Origin: an uncultured Anaerovibrio sp.
GTDB lineage: Bacteria; Bacillota; Negativicutes; Selenomonadales; Selenomonadaceae
Reading direction: 5' to 3'
Assembly: GCA_902785445.1 (NCBI GenBank)
Contig: CACZYN010000089.1
Location: 1 to 7,426 of the forward strand
DNA length: 7,426 nt
In this document: positions 1 through 6,162 of the stretch, piece by piece
Layout of the letters: every line of letters starts with the position of its first letter
How positions within the stretch are numbered: position 1 is the first letter of the stretch
Program-made: the position numbers and the translations under genes
Notes under the pieces: generated by a model
What the model saw: the letters and a program-made list of their open reading frames with translations, nothing else
What the model was told of the DNA's origin: nothing
Databases searched by the model: none

Positions 1-23
1 TAACGGGACTAACTTCGTGTCGC

Positions 24-53
24 AACGAGGTGGAAGACATATTCCACCTCGTT
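24..53. repeat. Perfect 12-bp inverted repeat (hairpin) beyond cca
   Basis: AACGAGGTGGAA at 24-35 pairs perfectly with TTCCACCTCGTT at 42-53, leaving a 6-base loop. It lies only five bases past the T run of the cca terminator when read on the minus strand. Neither side is followed by a T tract, so it is not a standard intrinsic terminator. It may be a tandem back-up hairpin, an RNA 3'-end stabiliser, or a terminator part for a convergent plus-strand gene ending left of the window. The structure is certain; its role is not. Confidence 0.7.
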
Positions 54-58
54 ATATC

Positions 59-90
59 AAAAAAGGGCGTTTTTTACAAAACGCCCTTTT
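59..90 (-). terminator. Intrinsic terminator of cca
   Basis: AAAAGGGCGTTTT (61-73) pairs with AAAACGCCCTTTT (78-90) as a 13-bp stem with a 4-base loop. On the minus strand the GC-rich part is followed by six T residues (64 to 59), as in a rho-independent terminator. The other strand has four T residues after the stem, so weak bidirectional action is possible. The structure overlaps the end of cca: the stop codon lies at the loop and the 5' arm encodes the last codons. Confidence 0.88.
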
Positions 91-1315
91 CCCGTAACCA
101 ATCTGTACACACCTTGGCCCGTTGCTGATTAAGCCAAAGGCCAATTTCCCTCCCCCGCAAATTAGCTGGAGCCATATCGCCATTTACACTCAAAATTTTA
201 TCCCTCAGATCATCATAATACTGCAGATAAACTGGTAAGGAACCATGATCAACCGCAATAATTTTGCAAAAATCCCCTGGAGCAATGTATTTTTTCATTT
301 TATCCAACAGGATAATCAGCTCAACTATTTTGCCAGACTTGCGCAGCAGCGGTGCCCGCATATGCTCTTCTATAACCAGTGATGCACTTTTCACCCACTG
401 ATTAGGAAACTTTGCCCGGCTATTCCATTCTGCCAAAACCGTTAGACCATGTTTTTCGTGGTCATAATGGTGGGGAAGCATATTGGTCGGAGTTACCCCC
501 TTGCCTATATCATGGACCAGGCCAGAAAAAATCACTACGGGATTATCGGTCAACTCTGCCACCTTGTCCATTAAATTCATGGAATGTTTAAAGGCATCCC
601 CCTCGGGATGAAATTCTACCGGCTGAGTTTTACCAATAAGGGCATAAATCTCCGGAAACAATTCCTGCAACAAATCCGCCTGATACAGCACCCGAAAGAA
701 AGTAGACGGCTTGCGGGTACTAAGTGCTTTTTTTAGCTCGCCAAAAATTCGTTCTGCTGGTTCATCCTGCAGCTCATCCCGGCATTTTCCCATGGCCCCT
801 ATCAGCTCATCCGTTACCGTAAATTCCAGCTGGGCAGCCTGCCGGGCTGCCCGCAGGGCCCGCACCGGATCTTCCGCAAAATGTTCAGATACCGGCCGTA
901 AAACTCCAGCCTCTATATCTCTTTTTCCCCCATAAGGATCCACCAGATCTCCAGTGGCGATATTCAAAGCAATACTGTTTACTGTAGTATCCCGGCGGTA
1001 TAAATCTTCCTCAATGGATATGTCCTCTACAGATACGGCAAATCCCTTGTACCCGGTACCAACTTTACATTCCTTTCGGGCAAAGGCCACTTCACATTTT
1101 ACACCATCTATTTCCACCAAAAATACCGGGAAAGAATTACCAATCAGTTTTGCTTCGGGAAAGGTCTCACTAAACTGTTCCTTGGTTAAGCCCACTACCA
1201 CATAATCCTTGTCGTTTGGTGCTTTACCCATCAGCTTATCCCGGACCCAGCCACCAACAATATAGGCAGCTCCCCCAGCTTCTATTACCCGTTTTGAAAA
1301 TTCTTTCTCTGTCAT
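74..1315 (-). CDS. cca: CCA-adding tRNA nucleotidyltransferase with HD domain
   Basis: It adds or repairs the 3' CCA end of tRNAs in the cytoplasm, using CTP and ATP without a nucleic-acid template. The class II nucleotidyltransferase core is visible: GGWVRD (about residues 21-26), the metal-binding pair D35 and D37, RRDTTVN (107-113), EDPVRALRAAR (148-158) and EPAERIFGE (185-193). An HD phosphohydrolase-like domain follows, with H244 and HD at 268-269. In E. coli this domain gives phosphatase/phosphodiesterase activity. The length of 413 residues is close to E. coli Cca (412, from memory), and the NDKDYVVVG segment also resembles that group. I chose ATG at 1315 because GGATGTG, one mismatch from GGAGGTG, lies 6 bases upstream. 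A GTG at 1324 would add three residues but has no good ribosome site. The gene sits just after the thrB terminator, and its own terminator overlaps its stop. Function is confident; the start is slightly uncertain. Confidence 0.95.
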   Translation of the reverse strand: MTEKEFSKRVIEAGGAAYIVGGWVRDKLMGKAPNDKDYVVVGLTKEQFSETFPEAKLIGNSFPVFLVEIDGVKCEVAFARKECKVGTGYKGFAVSVEDISIEEDLYRRDTTVNSIALNIATGDLVDPYGGKRDIEAGVLRPVSEHFAEDPVRALRAARQAAQLEFTVTDELIGAMGKCRDELQDEPAERIFGELKKALSTRKPSTFFRVLYQADLLQELFPEIYALIGKTQPVEFHPEGDAFKHSMNLMDKVAELTDNPVVIFSGLVHDIGKGVTPTNMLPHHYDHEKHGLTVLAEWNSRAKFPNQWVKSASLVIEEHMRAPLLRKSGKIVELIILLDKMKKYIAPGDFCKIIAVDHGSLPVYLQYYDDLRDKILSVNGDMAPANLRGREIGLWLNQQRAKVCTDWLREKGVL

Positions 1316-1344
1316 ATATACCACATCCGCTACCAGAACTTAGC

Positions 1345-1372
1345 AAAAAAGGACTGTTCTCATACAGTCCTT
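1345..1372 (-). terminator. Intrinsic terminator of the ACT-hom-thrB operon
   Basis: AAGGACTGT (1349-1357) pairs with ACAGTCCTT (1364-1372) as a 9-bp stem with a 6-base loop. On the minus strand it is followed by a run of six T residues (1350 to 1345, the first two within the stem). It begins six bases after the thrB stop codon. The cca start codon is only about 30 bases further on, so the hairpin separates the threonine genes from cca. Confidence 0.88.
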
Positions 1373-1378
1373 CTGCGT

Positions 1379-2296
1379 TTAACCTATTACCTTGGCGCCT
1401 TCCTCATCCACTGAAAGCACCATATATTCCGCCTTTACATCATGCCGGGCAAAAGCTTCTATCATAGCCTTGCCCACCCTTGCTTCATTTTTGTCAGTAA
1501 AGGCAATCAGACAAGGTCCCGCTCCGCTTAAAAATGCTCCCATGGCGCCGGCTTCCTTGGCCGCCTGGAACACATCAAACATTCCCGGAATAAGCTCAGC
1601 CCGATATGGCTGATGCATTTTATCCTCAAAGGCATTGTAGATGAAGCGCTTACTTCCCTTCATTAAGGCCGCTATCAGTATTGCCGTACTACCTATATTA
1701 AAAATCGCATCACTACGGCTAATTTTATCCGGCAACACTTCCCGGGCGGCTTTGGTCGGCAGATAAAAATCTGGAACTGCCACCACCATCTTAAAATTAA
1801 GCCGCGGCATAAAGCGGAAGGTTTCCGGCTGACCATTCTTCACCGTACTGATTGTCATACCACCAAACAGTGCCGGAGCCACATTATCAGGATGTCCCTC
1901 AATATCCGTGGCAATTTTGAGCAAATCCTGTCCCGTCAAGGGAGCCCCCAGAGCCTCGTTTGCCGCCTTTATGCCACCTACAATAGCTGTGGCACTGCTA
2001 CCCAAGCCACGGGATAAGGGCACCATATTGTGCATTTTAATTCTGGCCCCAAGAAACTCTTTATTACAGCCCAGCCGTTTCAGTACTTTCACTATGGAAC
2101 GCCATACAATATTCCGCTCATCAGTGGGAATATCGCCAGCCCCTTCACCGGTTACCTCTATCTCCAACCGATTATCTTTGTATAAAGTTAATTCCAGCTC
2201 ATTATAGCATGAGCAAGCTATTCCTAAAGTATCAAACCCGGCACCTAAATTAGCTGAAGTACCGGGAACACGAATTTTTACAGTTCTTGCCTCCAA
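1379..2296 (-). CDS. thrB: Homoserine kinase
   Basis: It phosphorylates homoserine with ATP to O-phospho-L-homoserine, the substrate of threonine synthase, in the cytoplasm. The protein belongs to the GHMP kinase family. The N-terminal VPGTSANLGAGFDTLG (10-25), the ATP-binding loop PLSRGLGSSATA (93-104), GHPDNVAPALFGG (133-145) and the C-terminal GAFLSGAGP glycine-rich motif are all present. The start is taken as TTG at 2296, giving 305 residues, the usual length for the family. AGGAGG lies 8 bases upstream, and VKIRVPGTSANLG then falls at the normal distance from the N-terminus. The longer reading frame from 2347 would run through the ribosome site and into hom, so it is unlikely. The gene begins 20 bases after the hom stop, so the two are co-transcribed. 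An intrinsic terminator follows at once. No threonine synthase gene is visible nearby. Confidence 0.95.
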   Translation of the reverse strand: MEARTVKIRVPGTSANLGAGFDTLGIACSCYNELELTLYKDNRLEIEVTGEGAGDIPTDERNIVWRSIVKVLKRLGCNKEFLGARIKMHNMVPLSRGLGSSATAIVGGIKAANEALGAPLTGQDLLKIATDIEGHPDNVAPALFGGMTISTVKNGQPETFRFMPRLNFKMVVAVPDFYLPTKAAREVLPDKISRSDAIFNIGSTAILIAALMKGSKRFIYNAFEDKMHQPYRAELIPGMFDVFQAAKEAGAMGAFLSGAGPCLIAFTDKNEARVGKAMIEAFARHDVKAEYMVLSVDEEGAKVIG

Positions 2297-2304
2297 CAGT
2301 ATCT

Positions 2305-2310
2305 CCTCCT
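2305..2310 (-). promoter_or_regulatory. Ribosome binding site deciding the thrB TTG start
   Basis: A full AGGAGG Shine-Dalgarno lies in the 20-base hom-thrB gap, 8 bases before TTG at 2296. There is no in-frame ATG near this point, so the strong site supports initiation at the rare TTG codon. Confidence 0.75.
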
Positions 2311-2316
2311 GGTGTA

Positions 2317-3606
2317 CTATTCCTCTTCCACACGAATAATATTGCAAATTTTGCTAACCACCGGAAGATTTTGCAAGAGTGCCTTAGCTTTTTCCAGTTT
2401 TTCATGCTTAACCACGTGAGTTACCGCTACAATTTCCGCATACTCTTTTACCATGCGAGTCTGAATAACGGATTTTAAGCTCACATCACTATCGCCAAAG
2501 GCTGTGGCAATAGCCCCCAAAACACCAGGCTCATCGTCCACCAACAGCCGTATATAGTAGGAAGACTCCGTGGCATTCAATGGGCATTTTGGCCGATCGT
2601 TATAACAGGTACAGCCTGTAACTGCCGTGTTACCAATAACCATATCACGAGCCACAGCGATAATATCAGCAACCACCGCTGATGCTGTTGGCAGAGAGCC
2701 TGCTCCCTGACCATAAAACATCGCATCGCCAATGGCATTTCCCCGCAGGAAAATGGCATTAAATACATCCTTTACCGTAGCCAATGGGTGACTTGATGGT
2801 AAAAATACCGGATGTACCCGGACATTGACCCCTTGATCACCGTAATCCTTGGCCACGGCCAACAATTTAATTACATAGCCAAGCTCAGTGGCATAGGCAA
2901 TATCCGCCGCTTTAATCCCCGTGATGCCCTCTACGGATACATCTTCCAACTTAACTCGGGTATTAAAAGCAATCGAGCCAAGGATAGCTGCCTTTCTGGC
3001 TGCATCCAAGCCTTCCACATCCGCAGCAGGATTGGCTTCGGCGTAACCTTTAGCCTGAGCTTCCTTTAAAACCTCGTCATAGTCACTGCCATTCTCAGCC
3101 ATTTTAGTGAGCATGTAATTGGTGGTTCCATTTACAATACCCATTATCAAACTGATTTTGTTAGCAGTAAGACATTGCTTCAGAGGCGTAATTATTGGAA
3201 TACCGCCACCTACACTGGCTTCAAACTTGAACTCCACATGGTGCTTTTCCGCCGTGGCAAACAGCTTCTCGCCAAACTGGGCCACCACATCCTTGTTGGC
3301 AGTGATTACATGCTTGCCCTGCTCCATAGCCGCCAGCATATAATCCAAGGCAGGATTTAATCCACCCATCAATTCTACCACTATATTAATTTCCGGATCA
3401 TTGAGAATATCCTCAGCTTTATCCGTCAGCTTTATACCATCCAGGTTGGAACGCTTCTTGGATAAATCTCGCACCAATACCGTCTTGATGGAAATATCAC
3501 GACCAATGCGCTGAACAATATCCCCCATATTTTCCCTTAACACTTCGACTACACCAGAGCCAACAGTACCGGAGCCCAATATACCAATTACAATTTTACC
3601 GTTCAT
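2317..3606 (-). CDS. hom: Homoserine dehydrogenase with C-terminal ACT domain
   Basis: It reduces L-aspartate 4-semialdehyde to L-homoserine with NAD(P)H, the branch step towards threonine and methionine. The nucleotide-binding loop GILGSGTVGSG is at 8-18. HVITANK (99-105) carries the conserved lysine K105. NGTTNYML (159-166) and GYAEANPAADVEGLDAARK (187-205) contain the conserved E190, D196, D201 and K205. The ACT domain, from about residue 348 to the end (starting near YYIRLLVDDEPGVLGAIA), is where this family usually senses threonine. The 429-residue length is normal for stand-alone Hom; it is not fused to aspartokinase. ATG at 3606 is preferred because the Rossmann fold begins immediately after it. 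A TTG at 3645 would add 13 residues overlapping the upstream gene. The nearest purine-rich site, GGGAG, is 13 bases from the ATG, unusually far. The gene lies 19 bases downstream of the ACT-protein gene and 20 bases upstream of thrB. Confidence 0.96.
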   Translation of the reverse strand: MNGKIVIGILGSGTVGSGVVEVLRENMGDIVQRIGRDISIKTVLVRDLSKKRSNLDGIKLTDKAEDILNDPEINIVVELMGGLNPALDYMLAAMEQGKHVITANKDVVAQFGEKLFATAEKHHVEFKFEASVGGGIPIITPLKQCLTANKISLIMGIVNGTTNYMLTKMAENGSDYDEVLKEAQAKGYAEANPAADVEGLDAARKAAILGSIAFNTRVKLEDVSVEGITGIKAADIAYATELGYVIKLLAVAKDYGDQGVNVRVHPVFLPSSHPLATVKDVFNAIFLRGNAIGDAMFYGQGAGSLPTASAVVADIIAVARDMVIGNTAVTGCTCYNDRPKCPLNATESSYYIRLLVDDEPGVLGAIATAFGDSDVSLKSVIQTRMVKEYAEIVAVTHVVKHEKLEKAKALLQNLPVVSKICNIIRVEEE

Positions 3607-3625
3607 AGGATACCAGCTACTCCCT

Positions 3626-4081
3626 TCAGGCTTGGGCCTGTCCAAGAACCTCTAAGCGTTTTACACCATCCACCATACGCAACTTATCAAGTAATGCCTC
3701 CAGATCCACAGACAAATTCATAGTCTCGATGGAAATTGTCGCATTGGCTACGCCCTGTAAAGGAATCCCCTGGTTGATGGTCAATACACTGCCTGAATCA
3801 CCGGAAATGGTATTAAGCACACTGGAAAGAACCCCCTTCTTATGTTCCAAAAGAAAGGTCAGGGTAACAATCTTATTTTTGCTGGCCTCATAGAAAGGAA
3901 AAACATAGTCCTTATATTTATAATAGGCACTGCGGCTGAGTTCCATCTTTTCTACCGCTTCATTAATGGTACGGGCATCGCCCCGCTTAAGCATTTCCTT
4001 GACCCGTATGGTCTTTTTGATAGCCTCAGGCAAAATTTCTTCACGTACCAGAAAAAAACCGCTTTTTTCTTTTGTTGTCAT
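3626..4081 (-). CDS. ACT domain-containing protein, PheB/UPF0735 family
   Basis: This 151-residue protein has an N-terminal region with a helix-turn-helix-like segment (about 37-57, RTINEAVEKMELSRSAYYKY), then an ACT domain (about 71-148, starting IVTLTFLLEHKKGVLSSVLN). ACT domains usually bind small ligands, most often amino acids. The layout and length match the PheB family (B. subtilis PheB is about 147 residues, from memory), whose exact role is not established despite its old link to chorismate mutase. It has no catalytic motif that I can see. ATG at 4081 is chosen because GGAGG lies 7 bases upstream; an in-frame GTG at 4099 would place that site inside the gene. It is first in a transcription unit with hom and thrB, so a regulatory or ligand-sensing role in aspartate-family synthesis is a reasonable inference. 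DNA binding is untested. Confidence 0.88.
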   Translation of the reverse strand: MTTKEKSGFFLVREEILPEAIKKTIRVKEMLKRGDARTINEAVEKMELSRSAYYKYKDYVFPFYEASKNKIVTLTFLLEHKKGVLSSVLNTISGDSGSVLTINQGIPLQGVANATISIETMNLSVDLEALLDKLRMVDGVKRLEVLGQAQA

Positions 4082-4088
4082 CTCATAA

Positions 4089-4093
4089 CCTCC
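4089..4093 (-). promoter_or_regulatory. Ribosome binding site of the ACT-protein gene
   Basis: GGAGG lies 7 bases upstream of ATG at 4081. It falls inside the longer reading frame that begins with GTG at 4099, which argues against that longer start. Confidence 0.75.
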
Positions 4094-4117
4094 GTACACT
4101 ATAAGTGGATATTTTTC

Positions 4118-4153
4118 TACATGTAAGAGATATTATAGCACCATATGTACATA
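4118..4153. repeat. Two short palindromes in the hom-operon promoter
   Basis: TATGTACATA (4144-4153) is a perfect 10-base palindrome lying between the -35 and -10 boxes. TACATGTA (4118-4125) is a perfect 8-base palindrome at the predicted transcription start. They are made of similar letters but are not the same sequence. They could be repressor half-sites, but such AT-rich palindromes also occur by chance. Confidence 0.35.
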
Positions 4154-4161
4154 GTTGACAA
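4132..4161 (-). promoter_or_regulatory. Sigma-A-type promoter for ACT-hom-thrB
   Basis: Read on the minus strand, TTGTCA (4161-4156; one mismatch to TTGACA) is followed after 18 bases by a perfect TATAAT (4137-4132). TGC directly before the -10 gives an extended TGn element. Transcription would start near 4125, leaving a leader of about 44 bases before the ATG at 4081. That is too short for a T-box or any large riboswitch. The promoter lies in the 156-base gap after plsY. Confidence 0.8.
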
Positions 4162-4182
4162 TAGCATTTACATAAAATGCTA
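4162..4182. promoter_or_regulatory. Palindrome just upstream of the -35 box, possible operator
   Basis: TAGCATTT (4162-4169) and AAATGCTA (4175-4182) form a perfect 8-bp inverted repeat with a 5-base spacer. It abuts the -35 box and is centred near -47 from the predicted start, a common activator position. The 21-base size suits a dimeric regulator. As RNA it could also form the 3' end of the plsY transcript, but no T tract follows on the minus strand, so a terminator is less likely. Confidence 0.5.
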
Positions 4183-4237
4183 AGCAGTTTTTCGTTAACA
4201 ACATTATATTTTATTGTTTGTCTATAGGGGATAAACA

Positions 4238-4834
4238 TTATTTGGCTGCTCTGATCTTGTTTTCCCGACCATGAAGAAGCCGATCAATATTGGCTTTATG
4301 GCGATATATTATAAATATAGCTGCCAAAAGTCCAAATATAAAATATTCCATCGGTTCATTAAAAATATAAGCTAAAATCGGTACAAAAGCTGCCCCCACT
4401 ATGGACCCCAGAGAAACATACAAAGTTACAAAAACAATGGCCAGCCATACCAAAAAGACAATAAGTGCCACCTTTGGCATAAGCATCAACAGAACGCCTA
4501 AACCTGTGGACACACTTTTGCCCCCCTTGAATTTAAGGAAAATAGACCAGGAATGACCCACAACTGCCAAAATACCGCACAATACGCCGGCTAAAGGAGA
4601 CCCTACATAAAAAATACCTAGTCCGGCACCAATCAGGCCCTTTAACATATCCAGCACAAAAATTGTGATTCCGGCCTTTTTGCCGATAACCCGCCAGGCA
4701 TTAGTTGCCCCAATATTATTGCTGCCATGCTCCCGCAAATCAACGCCCCAAATGGTCTTGCCCAAAATCAGGCCATTGGGAATTGAGCCTATAATATAGC
4801 TAGCCACACAGGCTATAACCATATTCACCATCAT
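4238..4834 (-). CDS. plsY: Acyl-phosphate glycerol-3-phosphate acyltransferase
   Basis: PlsY is an integral membrane enzyme that moves the acyl group from acyl-phosphate (made by PlsX) to glycerol-3-phosphate, giving lysophosphatidic acid, the first step of phospholipid synthesis. The 198-residue protein is strongly hydrophobic, with several membrane segments. The three family motifs are seen: GSIPNG (16-21) with HGSNNIGATN (36-45); GHSWSIFLKFKGGKSVSTG (93-111), which includes the conserved GHxF/W and GGK elements; and the C-terminal RHKANIDRLLHGRENKI. The start ATG at 4834 overlaps the der stop codon as ATGA. AGAGG lies 7 bases upstream, and a second ATG follows directly, so initiation could be at either. 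No convincing T-tracted terminator follows. The frequent partner gpsA is not next to it; a new promoter and the ACT-hom-thrB unit follow instead. Confidence 0.96.
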   Translation of the reverse strand: MMVNMVIACVASYIIGSIPNGLILGKTIWGVDLREHGSNNIGATNAWRVIGKKAGITIFVLDMLKGLIGAGLGIFYVGSPLAGVLCGILAVVGHSWSIFLKFKGGKSVSTGLGVLLMLMPKVALIVFLVWLAIVFVTLYVSLGSIVGAAFVPILAYIFNEPMEYFIFGLLAAIFIIYRHKANIDRLLHGRENKIRAAK

Positions 4835-6162
4835 AGATCATCCTCTTCCTTTCTCCCCCGGACGATAAGTTTAAGAGGAGTACCCTCAAACCCGAAACTT
4901 TCCCGCAGACGGTTTTCAATAAATCTCAAATAGGAAAAATGCATCAACTCCGGATCATTAACAAATATAATGAACCGTGGTGGCTGAATATCTGCCTGAG
5001 TCATGAAATATATTTTCAACTGTTTTCCCCGATGGGATGGTGGTGGATTAACCGAAACTGCATCCCGAATCAGTTCATTAAGTACACTGGTCTGAATACG
5101 CATGGACTGCTGATCTGCCACGTATTTAACCAACTCTGTTATACGGCTGATACGCTGATGGGTCAAGGCCGAAGTATATAATACCGGTGCATACTGTAAA
5201 AAGCCTAACTCACCCCGCAGGTCCTCGGTAAACCGCAGTGTGGACTTATCATCCTTGTTTGGGAATATATCCCATTTATTTACAATGATAATTACGCCCT
5301 TACCGGATTCATGGGCATAGCCGGCTATTTTTTTGTCCTGCTCAGTAATACCCTCAAAGGCATCAATTACCATCAGAACAACATCTGCTCTGTCCACCGC
5401 TCTAAGAGAACGCATAACACTATAACGTTCCACAGCTTCCTCAATCTTGCCCTTACGGCGCATTCCCGCCGTATCAATGAGCATAAACTTTATTCCATCA
5501 GCTACAAAATGGGTATCAATGGCATCCCGGGTTGTACCGGCCACATCACTTACAATTACCCGTTCCTCACCAATGAGGGCATTTACTATTGAAGATTTTC
5601 CCACATTAGGACGTCCGATAACCGCAATACTGATTTCATCAGCTTCCTTGTCCTCGCCACTGGTTTCTGGGAAGGCTTCAACTATGGCATCCAGCAGATC
5701 ACCCAATCCCAAGGCATTTGAGGCCGAAATTCCCATTGGATCCCCCAGGCCCAAATTATAGAATTCGTAAATGTTCGCTTCCAGCTGCTGGCTATCCACC
5801 TTGTTTACAGCCAAAATAACCGGCTTCTTGGCTGCCCGAAGTATATGACCAACCTCTTCATCCGCCGAGGTAAGACCAGCCCGGCCATCTACCACAAACA
5901 CGATTACGTCGGCCTCATCCATGGCCAGCTGGGCCTGATACCGCATGGAACGCAATATCTGGTCACTGTCATCAAACTCAATACCACCAGTATCAATCAT
6001 TGTAAAGGTATGATTGAGCCATTCGGCATCCATATATATACGATCTCGGGTAACTCCTGGCATATCATCCACAATAGATACCCGCCGTTTTCCTATCTGA
6101 TTAAATAATGTTGATTTGCCTACATTAGGCCGTCCCACAATAGCTACTATCGGCTTACTCAT
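4831..6162 (-). CDS. der: Ribosome biogenesis GTPase Der (EngA)
   Basis: Der is an essential GTPase with two tandem G domains that assists maturation of the 50S ribosomal subunit. G domain 1 shows GRPNVGKST (10-18), the PGVTRD switch region (35-40), DTGG (57-60) and NKVD (120-123). After an acidic linker, G domain 2 shows GRPNVGKSS (183-191), AGTTRD (208-213), DTAG (230-233) and NKWD (295-298). A C-terminal KH-like RNA-binding domain fills roughly 350-443. The length of 443 residues is typical and no key residue is missing. ATG at 6162 puts the first P-loop at the normal place and has GAGGAGG 8 bases upstream. A longer frame from 6195 would add 11 residues without a family counterpart. The start overlaps the end of the upstream radical SAM gene by 8 bases and the stop overlaps plsY by 4, so all three genes are probably translated from one message. 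Confidence 0.98.
   Translation of the reverse strand: MSKPIVAIVGRPNVGKSTLFNQIGKRRVSIVDDMPGVTRDRIYMDAEWLNHTFTMIDTGGIEFDDSDQILRSMRYQAQLAMDEADVIVFVVDGRAGLTSADEEVGHILRAAKKPVILAVNKVDSQQLEANIYEFYNLGLGDPMGISASNALGLGDLLDAIVEAFPETSGEDKEADEISIAVIGRPNVGKSSIVNALIGEERVIVSDVAGTTRDAIDTHFVADGIKFMLIDTAGMRRKGKIEEAVERYSVMRSLRAVDRADVVLMVIDAFEGITEQDKKIAGYAHESGKGVIIIVNKWDIFPNKDDKSTLRFTEDLRGELGFLQYAPVLYTSALTHQRISRITELVKYVADQQSMRIQTSVLNELIRDAVSVNPPPSHRGKQLKIYFMTQADIQPPRFIIFVNDPELMHFSYLRFIENRLRESFGFEGTPLKLIVRGRKEEDDL

Noticed and set aside
711..1467. Plus-strand open frames opposite cca and thrB, and similar ones across the window
   Set aside because: They lie opposite well-conserved minus-strand genes, their translations show no recognisable domain, and the minus-strand genes explain the DNA fully.
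2317..3606. Asn at Hom residue 192 (EANP where many homologues have EADP) as a damaged active site
   Set aside because: The residues I take to be catalytic or substrate-binding (E190, D196, D201, K205 and K105) are intact, so this is likely natural variation.
4082..4125. T-box or riboswitch leader before the ACT-hom-thrB operon
   Set aside because: The predicted leader is only about 44 bases and shows no terminator/antiterminator pair.
4155..4183. Perfect TTGACA on the plus strand with TGCTAA 17 bases later
   Set aside because: The -10 is poor, no plus-strand gene follows, and the same bases form the -35 box of the better minus-strand promoter.
4203..4208. A second TATAAT on the minus strand after plsY
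   Set aside because: The bases at the expected -35 position (TCCCCT region) do not resemble TTGACA; the area is simply AT-rich.
4215..4237. Imperfect stem TGTTTATC/GACAAACA after the plsY stop as a terminator
   Set aside because: It has one mismatch in 8 pairs, low GC content and no T tract on the minus strand.
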